Positions 11,810 through 24,700 of a stretch of DNA of 64,000 bases are shown in pieces. The notes beneath the pieces were generated by a model. That model saw only the letters and a program-made list of their open reading frames with translations. It did not search any database and had not been told where the DNA came from. Position 1 is the stretch's first letter. The number at the start of each line of letters is the position of its first letter. The DNA lies in NCBI GenBank assembly GCA_016785225.1, contig JAFBJZ010000941.1, positions 310,001-374,000 of the forward strand. The letters run 5' to 3'. This DNA is from Psettodes erumei. Taxonomy: Eukaryota; Chordata; Actinopteri; Pleuronectiformes; Psettodidae. Both the position numbers and the translations under genes were made by a program.

Positions 11810-14399
11810 GAAATACCTAACACTAAATGAATTCCTTTATAACCTGGCTCTTATATCATAGCCATGGACATCTTTTTTATCAGCTAATATCATGTTACTC
11901 ATCTATTTCAGTTTACATCTGAGGATATGGTGACATCAGTAGAAAGAAGTCCAGCAGGCTGTGCAACACATTCAGTCATATGGTCAGTTTGGAAACAAAA
12001 CAAAACACAGTATGTTACGATCATTATTTACAAACCTGTGGGATGTGAACATTTGAGTTAATTTTTATAGGCAAAAATGAAATATACAACATTCAGTCAT
12101 GTCATGTTTGAGTAATTGTGGTAAGTGTGAGTTTCTAACTCATTAATTAGTGTTCACTCCAACTTCCAAGTCGTAATTATGACTCGGGGATTTTTCAGAA
12201 AGCCCTGGTATGTCCAGCCTGGCACTTACTAATACGGAAGTCCCCTTAAAACCAAACAAATATGGGTGCTTCACATCAACCACAGACTGTCATTTAACGG
12301 ATATGGTTGTTATAAATTGTATTGTCAATGCACAGTATTTTAATCCTCAAACAACCAACTCTGTAATTATACAACCACCTTGTTGACGCGAAAACTTGCA
12401 AGTCATAAACATAGGAATCTTGGGCACCTCTACCATCTAACCCATATAATATGAATGCAGCATGAAAGTTGAGGAGTTACATTTAAAAACATTTACAATA
12501 TAGACAACATAAATATGACAAAACTTACATTATTGATCATAAAAAATAAAGCAAAGCAAATCTCCATGTGTTTCAGTCACACTTCCTAACAGGGGAAATT
12601 TCAGGCTTAAGCATGTGGCATTTTGCTAACAGTATGATAAAACTAAACATGTTTTTTTGGAGTGGGAGGATCTCAGTCAAAGTAAGCAACACGTAGCAGC
12701 ATGTTGTAAGCGAAGTCACCTAAATATTCCTTAACCCTGCCAGAACTTCAGCAAAAATCTTCAGCAAAATACTGAACTCTACATCTTATTTTCAATCTCC
12801 CTATCACACTATGACAGGAATTCATTTTGTAAAATCTAAAACATTTGTGTTGCTCGCTCAGCAGGACTGGAGCGATGGCAGCGAATCCCCACATCTTATC
12901 AGTGAAACTGATAAGTAAAATGCACATCATAACAAACACAAATGATAGAGGGGGAGATAATGATATAGTTGTTGTTGGACATGGATAGAAGGTATGTTTT
13001 GGTCATTTCACATCTGTTACCACAAGGATGTGATGGTCTGAAGCAGCTCTCCGACAGCTTGCAGCAACGTCAGCTCGTGGGCAGAGATGACAACACATTG
13101 ATGGCAGACAGGGAGCTTGGTGCTTCGATGGAGTTCTGGTTTCAGAGGGACAGCTGTTTGTGGATATGACAAGCTGGCCACCCTACCACCTGATCTGATC
13201 CTCCTCGCTCCGTCACAGTCCAGCAACCTGCCTTCCTCTCAAACCTCAGCCAGTGTGTGTGTGTGTTCTGGACAGGAGGGGTATACAGGTCCTTGCACAT
13301 GCGAAGGGGACAGGTGTTAGGGACAGGAGGTGCCATGTGGCCTGGGGGTGTGGTCAGGTGGTGACACACCTGTCCTTACTTGCACAAGAGTGTCTGATTA
13401 CACACACACACACACTCAGACACGCATGCACATCAGCCTGACCATGTGTTCTGACATGCAATGTTAGACCAGCCCTCAAGCAATGTGAATCTGCTCACCA
13501 TGACAAAACCAGGGCTGTTTCTACTCTTGCCAAAGAAAACATGGCAAGCTCAACTGTAGCAAAGTAATGTGATCGTAATGTGAGAGGTGAAGAGACATTT
13601 GAATTGAGCAGCAGACATTTGACACAAGGCTCTATGTGGGGATGTGGTTACCATGAAAAAGTGCGTGTGACAGAGAGAAAGGAGAAGCAAGAGCGTCTCT
13701 GGTTGTGATTAACTAGTGGTTTCCTGGCACTGTGTTTTCATGTGTTTCCTGTGCATCGTATGGCTTGTAGTTCCATTGTAATATAAAGGAAGTCAATTAG
13801 AAATTCTGAAAACAATTTCACTATCTGTGTCAGATGAAAAATTTCAAGGCCCACTGTTCATACACTCTTTATCTTCACACTGCACTGAAGGCCAGTTTAT
13901 GGTTGGTCAGAATTAGCTATCCAACCACCTGACAAGCAGTTCAGACAAAGTAAAGTGCCAGCTACAGAGATCCACACCACATACCCACATTTTTTTAATC
14001 AGTTTTTTACTTGTAGTTTTCAGCCCCAGGACTACACACATCTCCCTCAGCAGTCACAAAGGTTAGCTGTATTTCCCAAGACCTGAGAACAGACTTTTAT
14101 TTATATGTAAAAATCTATGAAAACTGTTTAGGGACTCATTCTGCTCCACATGTACATTAAGATTTCAGAAACTCTTTGAGTTGATTTTAAATTAAACATG
14201 CAGAAGACAACCGGACTGGACGTCCGTCTTTACTCACATTTTAAGAGTGTGTAAGTGGACACCAGTGTGTGTGGCACATGCAGTGTTTCAATAAAACCTT
14301 GGAGATAGGGGGAGATAGGCGTCTGGCCCTGGGGTGTGGATTTCAGGCAGGTGCATTCGCCTGCCTTGCAGCTCCTCAAGGGACAGGACAGAACGGGAC

Positions 14400-14432
14400 A
14401 AGGAGGGAGGAGGAGGAGGAGGAGGAGGAGAG
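14400..14432. repeat. (GGA)n trinucleotide tract
   Basis: A purine-only GGA repeat. It translates to poly-Arg, poly-Glu or poly-Gly depending on frame, which explains the short acidic and Gly-rich ORFs seen here. Confidence 0.9.
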
Positions 14433-15539
14433 GGGATGCAATCTGTGCTTTCTGCAGTCACACCACACACACACACACACAGAGCTCCCCAGAGTTCCCC
14501 AACTCAAAGGCTGATCTCCCCCCATCTTGCCCCCCCACCCCCCTAACACCCCTCCTTCTTCCCCTACCATATCCTTCATTGACTGGAATGCACTGGGACA
14601 ATAGAACTGTCCTGGTCCTTGGGCTGGCGCCCCCCTAGGCCCACACAGGCCCTGACAGGAGGACAAAAGTGCACCTTGCACCTCTCAGCACCACCAGCAA
14701 TACCCTGGGGGCAAATACCTGAATACCTGTGGTAAATAAGAGGGAGAGAGGTAGAGAATGACACAACATGAGGTGAGAGAGAAGAGAGGGATGAAAGAAG
14801 AGAAGAAAAATAGTCAGCGCAGGCGGTTTTCTGCTCTCAGCTGCCAAGTGTAACACAGACTTGTCCAGAGGTCCAAGCAAAACACAACAGCAGTCTCCTT
14901 ATTTTGATACCCTCTCCCCTCTCATTATTATAATTCACTGTGTCACTCATTCTTTCGTATCTATTCTGACACCTGCTTTCTTAGGAACACCCTGCCACCC
15001 CACCCCCAGTATGTGCTCTCTACATATCCTACTCGCTGTTAGTCCTCTCTTATTCTCTCATGTCATGACTTGTTGGCTTAGCTTACTCTGTGTGTGGTTT
15101 GTGCACATTTGGCCCGGACACACTTTTTCTTGCACCACAGTTAAGCCTGGCTGGCTCACAGTTGAAGTAAATCACGACAGATGGTTTGACAACAACTGAA
15201 TGTGCAGGATATCACAGATTTCCCTGATTTCTTATAAACAACACTCAGTAAATCAAAACCCAAAGGGTTCCTTTCCAAGCAACACTAACACCTTATGTTA
15301 AAATAATGATAAAAATAACAACTTCATGGAGCATATGTAAGCCATCTCCTCCATTGTACCACTGCAAAATAAACCATGCGGTCTCCCTTTTCATTTACAT
15401 CACACAGCATTAATCCGATGAAGTGTAATTGTACCAGATGGTGAGAGACTGCAAGATCAGACTCGGGACATGTGTGATATTCAACCTTGAGGTCACTGTG
15501 ACATGGAGCCCCTCTGTTTGTTAACCTTGTGTATAGTTC

Positions 15540-15809
15540 ATTGTGGTGGTGGAAGAAGTGCTCAGATCCGAGATTTAACCACAAGAATAACTTGTGTGTT
15601 CAAACTTCCACACGAACATCACATGATTAATATGCAAAAAACTTAATGAATGAATATTTACATATCATGAGTCATGGTAAATAAGATGAGTGTCGTAATA
15701 ATATTTGTGCTTTGAATGTAGTGGAGTAGAAGACAATGACAGTGATCTAAACCTAAGTAATTGTACATACAAAACTTGAGTACATGTACTTAGTTACTTC
15801 CGAGCACTA
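15540..15809. repeat. MITE-like repeat with 'tggtggaagaagt' terminal inverted repeats, copy 1
   Basis: The left end reads 'gtggtggtggaagaagtgct' and the right end 'tacttagttacttccgagca', which are imperfect inverted repeats. Between them are typical internal phrases: 'cttgagtacatgtac', 'tagtggagtagaag' and 'taagtaattgtac'. This is a common teleost non-autonomous DNA repeat, recognised from the pattern, with no coding capacity. A second, differently eroded copy is at about 42690-42965. Confidence 0.65.
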
Positions 15810-16165
15810 AGTTTGTGCAATTCAGCGTTAAGTTACTTAAGTTTGTCAGAATGATACTGTCTCTTAAGAGTGAGTAAACTCTGGATGGCATAAGGTTGGA
15901 AACCTCTGTTGCACACAGCGTATCTCATCTGTTTACTCTCCTGTCCCTTTATGGCTCATCCTCTAACCTCTGACCCTGTGGGACAGAGAGGATCTGTTTT
16001 TAGGAGGAAACACAGTACCAGCCACGTAATACACACACACATACACACACCATTGAAGGGGACAGCAGGAGTGTGGAGGTGGACAGGAAATACCGTGTAC
16101 CCCCTCCGAGAGGCCATATCCTGTCCTTGGTTAAAACTGGTTTATTTGTCCAGAGACCTGAACTC

Positions 16166-16201
<36 letters not shown>

Positions 16202-18460
16202 GCATAGTAGCATACGTGTGAATGCCTGTGTAGAAATTGTAGGAAATCCTCAGCAGAAAGGCATTCCCAGTAAGTGTATGTTCTTGCCCTCCCAGCACAC
16301 GCCATTGATCAAGTCTACACTGCAACATGTGGCATTCCTCTGCAAATTCTATTCCCTACTGATTTGATAAACAGCCTGCAAAAGGAAACATTGATTCTTG
16401 ACCAAATAGCCCCCACCCCCATCCCCTGATGTCCAATCACTTCTCCCTCATTGCTTCATCTTTTCCTCACTTGCCATTATCTATTTACCCCCAGTTCACA
16501 CTCTACTTCAAACCTCAACAGCCTCCCCACGAGTTTCTAAAAATTAAAATGGAGACACGATGTTATGTATTTCACAGGACAAAGGCAGATGAGAGAGTCT
16601 TTTGGGACTGAGTGCCAACCTCTAACAGAGGAGAGCGTCTTTGCACAGCAACATTGTGAAAGGGCGCTGCAGCTTGTAAGAGGGTTTGAAACTTTAACCC
16701 AGTGACTTAACCTTCTTGGCTCGAATCTGATCCTCCAGTGATTCAGTGCCACAATCACTGCCAGCTCTGATTTCAGCAATACACTGTACACTCCTTCGAT
16801 ATGGACCACTTCGAACCCCCTGGCAGAGAGAGCTCTACACTTCACAGACACACTCATACATCCGTGTACACACAAACAGCTGTAGCCGCACCCAGATGCT
16901 TTATATCAGCACTTTTTGGAGGGGCTGTGTTTATACAAGACTGACAGGCCACTTCCTGTGTCCCAAACATTACCACAAGCAAACAGGCTGGCGGCAATGC
17001 AACAGAGGGAGAAAACTGCAATTTCAGCTTTTCAGAAATGTTAGTCCGCATATTGGTAAAAGCTTTCTTTCATTGTTGACATATGCTGCTGCTTCCCATT
17101 ACTCAAATCAAGAGACTGGGGTTTGTGCAGCCCTGTAATCTGTACTGCTACACACATGCAAAGCCCCACTTATGACTCTACACAGCATGATTGTTTAGAG
17201 AGAGGCATATATTTTCTGTTTCCAAGATGACGGCGCTCTAAAACAAAATAAAACTCATCCGGCTGCAAATTGTCAAACATCAGCTTTTGTGTACACAAAA
17301 GCCAAACGAGTATTTTTTTTCCAGGCATCCAGGCTTTACAGGGGCATCTGCAAAATAAAGAGCAATCCAATTTGTTTTGTTTTCTCTTAGACTGAGGCAA
17401 TAGTGCTTAGGCATTCATTCCATGGGAAAAACATGTGAGAAATGAAAATGAATGGCAATCCCGTTTTCTTTATAATTGGGTCAGCATAACATTATTTCTC
17501 ATTACAGGACAATTGAATTATTAGTTTGACACATGTGCAGACTGCAAGGACAGTGAACAAACAGTGCAGCCCCCACTCTCTGTCTCTCTCTCTCTTTTCA
17601 CTTAGACGGTATTGTATGTCTGTCACTAATGGCTCAAGAATGTCACATTAGTCAGGGGCTGCATGCGTGACGCTGCGAACATTAAAACACTTTGAGGGGA
17701 CCAATATGATATTACACACACCAAAAGAAAGGCGACAGGTCCAGTGATCTCATTGCCTCAAAGGTACAGGGTTGATAGACTGCACTCCTACACACTACAA
17801 ACCAGAAAAATCCCCCCTCCCCCGGCAAAATGCCAGAGTTAAGTTTCAAAACGGCTAAAACATATCAGAAGTGGCAGTCTGTATAGTGAAACATTTTTTG
17901 CAGAAATTTGCGGAGGCAGAGTTTAGATATCCCAAGGAGAAGTGGAATATCATCTGACACTATGGGGCAATCTGACATGTAATGAGTCTCCTCTGTCTTT
18001 TAACCCTGCCGACACCGCTGCCTGTTCTCTGTGCCCAACAAAGGTGGCACTGTCAACAGTTCAGGCAGAGTTTAGTCCCCCTGTGGCCTGTTCCTCTGCC
18101 TCTCTGACTCACTGCATTGCGTAGGTGTTCACAAGCTAAATGATTCTCACCTCCTGCCCCAAAACAGCCCTGAGAGGAGAAGGCAGACAAATGAGAAATC
18201 CCCCCGCCTGATCAAAGTGAAGACATTTATTCAATAGGGTGTATGTTTGCATGTGTGGTTGTGAGTGTGCACATGTGTCTGGTCTTTTCGGATGCTGTTT
18301 ACATTGGGCAAGCTAAGTCATGCAATCTGATCCCCCAGCTTTTTGAGAGCCTCCTCAAACCCCCCTCGCATACACACACACACACACTCGCTGACACACA
18401 CATACATGCATCCACCTCTCAACACTGAGAGCTATTGGAGGAAACATGCTGTTACCTCAC
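15810..18460. other. Gene-free stretch between repeats
   Basis: I see no supportable exon. A (TG)n run lies at 16168-16200, a short TC run at about 17581-17595, and CA-rich patches near 18370-18400. Several ORFs of 60-150 codons are open only because of the microsatellite or by chance, and none resembles a known family. Confidence 0.55.
16168..16200. repeat. (TG)n microsatellite
   Basis: An uninterrupted TG run of about 16 units in intergenic DNA. Confidence 0.95.
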
Positions 18461-18466
18461 TAAGAC

Positions 18467-19108
18467 ATGCTGGCGTCAGTGTGTGTGGGTCAGGAGGGCA
18501 GTGGGGATTGTAGACACATTGCTACCATATGTGCACCCTGGATGTTCACCTCCTCGACTGGGCCCATAAGCACAGATTTCCTCCAAAAGTTCCTACAAGG
18601 TAACCGGAGTTTCACTTTTATGGAGCAGATGGCTGAACAAACTGAGTGGACCTGTCACGGTGCTGAGGCTCTTTCTGTGCAGACCAGAGCCCGTCTTTTT
18701 CAGGAGTATATTTTCTTGGACCGAATTTTTCCTGCTCCCATCTGTGGCCGCTCCTACAGCAGCAAGTGGGTCAAGTGGGATTCCTACTCAGCTGATTTCA
18801 CACCGACCTTTACTTTTCAGCAAAAATTGCCCACACTGGCCTTTAGGAGGAACCATCCTTGGTCAGTGTCCTTATTCTGTGTTTCAATTTTTGTACACCT
18901 CCCGTTCTCCCACCTGCAGTCACAGTGCAAACCCTTTCTCGCCTATTTAGCATGTGTTCTCCATGTGTGTGCTGACAGCCCGGCAGGTGTGTGCAGGTGT
19001 TCCCCTAATCACTCAGCATCACGCAAACCCGTCCCCACTCCTCCAAACACACACGACTCTATCTTCCCATTCAGAAACTGTCATGTCTGTCCTGATGAAC
19101 TCATTTAG
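18467..19108 (+). other. Unrecognised 213-codon ORF, probably not a gene
   Basis: This is the longest open frame in the window not accounted for by a gene, with an ATG start and a TAG stop. I do not recognise the protein. It is rich in Cys, Phe, Ser and His, with no repeat, signal peptide or domain pattern I can name, and there is no clear splice continuation. It lies on the strand opposite snai1, starting downstream of the inferred snai1 poly(A) site. The composition is like translated low-stop intergenic DNA, so I treat it as chance. Comparative conservation would decide. Confidence 0.15.
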
Positions 19109-19179
19109 AGTTATGAGTTAATACAATGCCCGATGAAATACTAATTAATATTACAACAAAAGAAGTATGTCCACAGCAC

Positions 19180-20016
19180 TTAAAAAAAAGAAGCTTTTAT
19201 TTACATGTGGCGGAAAAATACACAACCTTAAAAAAGGCACAGAATTCCCATTTGAATGGCATGTTCATCAAAATAGTTCATAAAAACTGTAGGTCAACCC
19301 CCCCCCCCCCAAAAAAAAAGAAAAATCATGTCTACATAAATGAAGGCAAGTTGTGTTTTTGGTCAACCTTAAGTGGTCCTTTCATGTCCACTGAGTGTGT
19401 GGAAAGTGTTTGTGGTGCGAGGAGAGGCAAGCGGAGGGGTCACCTGTCGTCGAGGTCACAGCTAACACGTCTCTCAGCGCCCTGCCTCCACAGTGCACCA
19501 TACACAGACAGCTGTCTCAACAGACACACACACTTGCTCATTTCCACACACACACACACACACACACGGCATGTATGTATAGTATGGTGAGGAATGACAT
19601 CCCCTCGTACACCACAGACACACACAAACACACCCAAGCAGCTGCAACATGGCCAGAGTCCCGGACCGGCCGGCACCAATGGAGTTTCCTGGGAATTAAC
19701 TGCATGTCCAGCTGCCCTCAAATCACACACAAATACACGCAGTTGACAGGACACAGCAAAAGTGTGCTGAAAACTGACATGACCTCAAAAAAAAATCTGT
19801 TAAACATGCAGAGTCTTGAAACATTAAAAGGCACTTAAAGAGTCATTTTATAAAAGTAACAGATATCCAGATTTGCTGTTGTGAAATGAGCTGGCATCAA
19901 CCTCCCAAATGTCCTCTGGGTGGATTGGCTCCAATCGTAGGGGTCAGGAGTGGGGGTGTCAGAACCAGCAAGCAGCTTTGACTTGCTTTACAAGAGCAGT
20001 CCAGGGGAACGTGAGT
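19180..20016 (-). other. snai1: snai1 3' UTR with poly(A) signal
   Basis: Downstream of the snai1 stop on the minus strand the first good poly(A) signal is AATAAA at 19196-19201 (TTTATT on the plus strand), giving a 3' UTR of about 820 bases. The UTR would contain a homopolymer junction of C and A at about 19299-19318 and a CA/TG tract at about 19548-19567. Confidence 0.5.
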
Positions 20017-21485
20017 CTACGAGGCAGAGCAGCATCTAGACACATTGTGTTTGTGCAGCAGGGACATACGGCTGAAGGTCCGCGAGCAGGAGCCACACTG
20101 GTACTTCTTCACTTCGGAGTGGGTCTGCAGGTGGGCACGAAGGTTGGAACGATCAGCAAAAGCCCGATTACAGTGTTGACAAGCGAAGGGACGCTCACCT
20201 GAATAGAAGGGGGAAAAAAACTGTGAGCTTCAGGAAAACACTTCATTAACAGGCCAAAAGCTCTGTCCTCTGGTCATTGTTTTTCAAATGATCAGCAGAT
20301 AAGCAACAAAAGAGCTGGGACACTACCATAATTTACTTAATGCAGATTGCCTTTGTTCATTTAGAGCAATTGTTAGGCTGAGATTAGACCATGCCATGCA
20401 AAGCAATAACATTTGCTCACACGGCAGGAGACATCAATGAATATCAATGAGCACAAGGTGCAACCGGCTGTGACATTTACAAGTCAACAAAGTCTGGAAA
20501 TCAATACTCTGACAAAATAAGTAAAGTTATCTCTTTTTCTACCTGTGTGTGTACGAATGTGTCCTCTGAGCAGCCAGGGTCTGGAGAAGGCCTTGCCACA
20601 GGTGGGGCACACACAAGGCAGAGTGTGCGAGCGAATGTGCATCTTCAGGGCTCCCAGGCTGTTGTACTCCTTGGGGCAGTGTTTGCAGTGGAAGGCCGGG
20701 CGTGACACCTCTGAGGGCAGAGCGGGTGTCTGCTGCAGCGGGGCACCGTGGGGGAGCTGGTGGTGGGACTTCTGATGATGGGACAGCGCAGAGAGACTGG
20801 GGTAGCTATTACTGCAGTGGAGACAGTGGTAGATGTGCTGGATGATATCCGGGCTGGGGGGGTCTGAGCTGCGTCCGCAGTCCTCCTCTTCCTCGCTGCT
20901 GCTGCTGGAGGGCGAGCTGCTGAGGTCCAGAGGACCCAAGGGTGAGGGAGGCAGGGACACTGGGGTGACGGGGGAAAGAGGTGCGGGCAGGGTATCCACG
21001 CTGCTGAAGAATGGGTTGGAGGGATAGCAGGTCAGGGCAGAGCGGTTGTTCTGCATTGGGAGTTCAGCCCGTGGAAAGCTCTCTGGGACAAAAGCTGGCA
21101 AGAAAGGGGAAAGGAAGTCAGGTGGTTTTTATCAAATGGACAGTTAATCTAATAAAGCTCTAAACTCGTTTTCATTCTTGGTGCCTTGTTACAAACTGGA
21201 TTCATCACAAGCCTGTCCTTTTTTGTGGGCAAATTTTGGCTTGCAACACATTCTGTTTTGAAGCTACATGCACCATAAAACTATATCTTATCTGCCACAT
21301 AGGTCTGTTCTGTGTCTGAAGCTAACTTGAGGAGCTTTGTATACTGTGATTTACTCTGCATGTCAAATATAACCGCAAATGCATTAATGAGGAAAATTCT
21401 TACCAGTTTGGCTCTCCAATTGACTCTCCTTGTAGTAAGGCTTCTTGCTGGAGAAGTATTTCTTCACGAGGAATGACCGAGGCAT
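20017..21485 (-). CDS. snai1: SNAI1, Snail zinc-finger transcriptional repressor (3 exons, complete)
   Basis: Exons on the minus strand: 21485-21404, 21094-20543 and 20198-20017, with GT-AG junctions; 271 aa. The protein opens with the SNAG repressor motif MPRSFLVKK, which recruits LSD1 and HDAC corepressors. A Pro/Ser-rich middle follows, with a Ser run at 86-94. Five zinc fingers then lie at about 116-139, 162-184, 188-210, 216-238 and 244-267. The last is C2HC (HKHNVSRC). Fingers 2-5 carry Snail-family signatures such as LGALKMHIRSH, GKAFSRPWLL, AFADRSNLRAHLQTH and FSRMSLLHKH. It represses E-cadherin-type genes at CAGGTG E-boxes and drives EMT, gastrulation and neural crest movements. I prefer snai1 over snai2/snai3 because the flanking genes are human chr20 orthologues and the degron-like DCGRSSDPPSP aligns with human SNAI1. 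Fish often keep two snai1 copies and I cannot say which this is. Confidence 0.93.
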
Positions 21486-21780
21486 GTTGAGGTCTGGCTT
21501 CTCCGATAAATTGTGCCAAAAGCAAGAAAAATCCCAGGATCTGTCCCACAGACAGATGTGGATTCCAGTTGGAGGACGGAGGAAAAACGCTTGGAGAGAT
21601 CCAGAAAACCACTGCCAAGCTTGAATGTAACTCAACTGAGGGATCGCAAAGTTGTCTCCTCATATAGTAGGCGACCAGGAGGGGAGAAACAGCGGGGTGG
21701 GTGGGCAGGTCCCTTCCCAAAGACACACCCCGTGTGACGGCGCGCCACAATCCCCCATTCACCGCAGGTGCCCAGTGTGC
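21486..21780 (-). promoter_or_regulatory. snai1: snai1 proximal promoter with TATA-like box and Snail E-box
   Basis: On the minus strand a TATA-like element CTATATGA lies at 21660-21667, about 175 bases before the ATG, which predicts transcription from about 21630. A CAGGTG E-box, the preferred Snail site, is at 21765-21770, about 135 bases upstream of that predicted start. Mammalian SNAI1 is known to bind an E-box in its own proximal promoter. That this site works in the same way is inference. Confidence 0.5.
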
Positions 21781-24700
21781 CAAAAGCTGCTGCAAGGCGC
21801 GAATCTAATTGTGCTTTTCACGTTTCTAATGATCCGCTCATAACCTGCTGGCATACACATACGAACATTGTATCAAGAAGATGAGGATTCAAAAATGTTT
21901 CTCGCACCTGAACCTTGCAAAATGTGCACAGAAATGCTCCTCATTGCTCGTTACTGCGGGGAAATGAATGAGAGCAGTGCAACAGACGCAACAAGCGAAA
22001 GAAGTCAAACCATGCAGGACTTTAATGGACAGGTTTCTTACATCTTACTTCTTCCCCTTTCCCCACGAAAACGTGTTAGGAGCGTCCTCTGTTGGCGCAT
22101 ACGGCAATTAAACAGCGCGAGGTAGAGTGCAACATCTCGATGTAAAGGTGGAGAAAAACGTGGTCAGAAAAGATGACGTCCACAATGACGATGCTTTACT
22201 CAATAATTTCACAAAGAATGTGATGTGAATTTCAGCAGATAACATTGCAGTTTTGTATTATAACTAATACTACAATTAGCCGAAATTCGTCTTTTCGTTG
22301 GTTCTTTTATTTTTCCTGAAAATTATAGTTAATCTCAGGTTTTTACGGTCGTGTAAGAACACTGGCACTCTTTCACAAATGGGCTTTAAAGTGACCTTTT
22401 ATGGTGGCTTTGCTCTTTTTGTGTTCTCGTTGCTCGGGGGCTTTTTTATGCACCCCGGTTGAGGGGAGACTTTTGAGAGAAGGTATAGGACACATACGCC
22501 TTGTTCTTATTACCCTTAAATACAAAACGCCCAGTTCATCCTGACCGCATCTCCCCTCCGCCTCTCTGCGGGGAATAAGTCCGTTCGGATGAAAAGAGGG
22601 TGCTGTTCTCCAGCTTGCTCACAGCATGATCCGAGGACAAATTATCCGAGCTGACAGGAACAATATGATGATGTAAACCCAAACAGGGCCCTGTTTAATC
22701 CTCTGCCTTTAGGTGGCGTGAAATGCAACGACCTGGGATAATTAATGCCCCGAGAGGGAATGGGTTTTACACAGTGTTTGACCTCTTTTTCTTCGAGTGT
22801 CCTACACCGGTGTGCGTAAAGGGCCAATGAGGATTTATTGCACGGCCAAATGTCAACTTGTACCCTTTCTAAGTTTCAAAATAAGATGAGCAAGGGTTGC
22901 CAGAATTTATTGGAATGCAGTAATATGAAAACAAAGGGAGATAAAGAGTATTCAGGACTGAGATCCCATTTATCCACTCTTTTTAAGTTCCCCTAATTCA
23001 TTCATCTTATCTCTTTAAACATTTTTATTATTTTTATTATTGTTACTATTATTTCTTTTTTAGTAAATATGACGTTTTAATTTGTAAAGTACTTTGTATT
23101 GCACATGACTTGTGTAGGGTATTCTGTCAACCAGTGGTTGGTTATTGATGGTTTTGTGGACGTGATGATATGCATTTAAATTTTGTGTTGTTTTTTTTCA
23201 ACTCCCTCTGTAGGTGCACACAACCTGAGAGTGTGAAAATCAGGTGCGAGCGTTAAAGCAGGATTGTCACAGTGCTCCTTAGTCCCGTTTAGCATTGCAA
23301 AGGTTGTCCTCGGTGGCCGGGTGAGTGGTGGTGGTGGGTGATGGGGTGGTATAGTCTACATATGCACCTGTCTGAAAGGCGCCATTGTCGCGGCATGCCC
23401 AAAAGTTCACACGTCGTTCACACGCTTGTTGACGCCGACGCCACATAGACTGGCGGTCACGAGGGCAGGGCAGCCATAAAAACCAAAAGCAAACAGCAGA
23501 GACACACGTGAAAGTGATCTGAGCTGTGGTCTGATCTCTGCTGCTGCTGTTGCTGAGGACTCGGACAGTGCAAATGAGGTTTTGTGCTACTTCATACACA
23601 AGAGGTGCGTCTGATAATAGTATGATGACCTGTGTGTTAATAAATAAACAGAGAGCAGGCCTTCACCAAGTCTCAACATTTCCTCCAATTTTCCCCCAAT
23701 TAAAAATTTACCAAAGTGTCTCACAGTATAGTGTATGTTTCTCAATTTATAAATTTAAAACCTCTTATATATAATTTGGGCATATGCTCCTAGCGTCTAT
23801 AAAAAATATATAATTTGATCAATATTACATTTTCTTGCAAGCAATGAGATAGCACCCTCCACTAACAGACAGACAGACACATAACCTCCTGTACCTTTAG
23901 TGACCAAATAAGGCATCCACCTGACCTGACACACACACACACACATACACACAGTGTAGGAGGCTGTTGTAAGAGTGAGAACAGCTGATTACACACTGTT
24001 GAATTTGTTCTTCTGAGGAGAGCAGTTTGTCTGTACAGAGCTGACTGTAGACAATTTGTATTACAACAGGGTTAGAGTGACCCTGTGAGACACAGGAGGA
24101 CGTTAAAACATGCAACGTTTTCTGCTCGAGAACAGATGTTCTTTCCTCACTGGCCTTGGGGATGAACCAGCCAGTGTTCCCGTATAGGCTCACTCACAGA
24201 AACCTCTTTGGACTAAAAAATCATAGACACATATAGTATTCTTTCAGTCTCATCTTGTAAAAGTTTTCCAAAACCAGAAGAATTGCAAGCGGGATGAAAT
24301 TAGATGCATAAATCCTCTTCAAGAGGAATGTGACTCTGCATTTTGTTCTATATTGTGTTTGGCAAATGATTGTACTGCACTCTGTTGATTATATTAAAGA
24401 CTAGTGCTGCAAATATCTATGTATCTTATGTGCATATGTATGGGATATTATTTTCATTATTTGTAACTAGATTAAACTACTGTAGTTTTTCCCCATTAGA
24501 TGCCAAGAACATTAGAACAGGGACCCAATTAAATGAACAAATAGAGAGAGAGAAAGAAGCTTATGCACAATTAGAAGAAGCACTGTAGGTGACAGATTGA
24601 TAACATTGTGTAAAGACACAATGATACAAAAAAATTAAATAAGTCAAGTTAGGAGAAGCTTGGAAAGATGTTGTAACCATGGCATCACTGATTTTTAAAA

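Larger units (their letters stand above)
9263..15536. other. Gene-free intergenic region, microsatellite-rich
   Basis: About 6 kb without a reading I can support as an exon on either strand. It holds the GT/GA, GT, CT/CA and GGA tracts listed separately, C-rich patches near 14515-14560, and AT-rich single-copy sequence. Conserved enhancers of snai1 or samhd1 could lie here but cannot be recognised from one sequence. Confidence 0.55.

Noticed and set aside
13017..13441. Overlapping ORFs on both strands near 13.0-13.4 kb
   Set aside because: They occur on both strands at once, are short, cross CA-rich sequence and resemble nothing known.
19126..19590. 154-codon plus-strand ORF downstream of snai1
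   Set aside because: It crosses C/A homopolymers and a CA repeat, and lies antisense to the snai1 3' UTR. No domain is visible.
24499..24588. Possible terminal exon (pyrimidine tract, AG, 29 open codons, stop)
   Set aside because: There is no partner exon, no family match, and the charged sequence comes from a short AGAG run.
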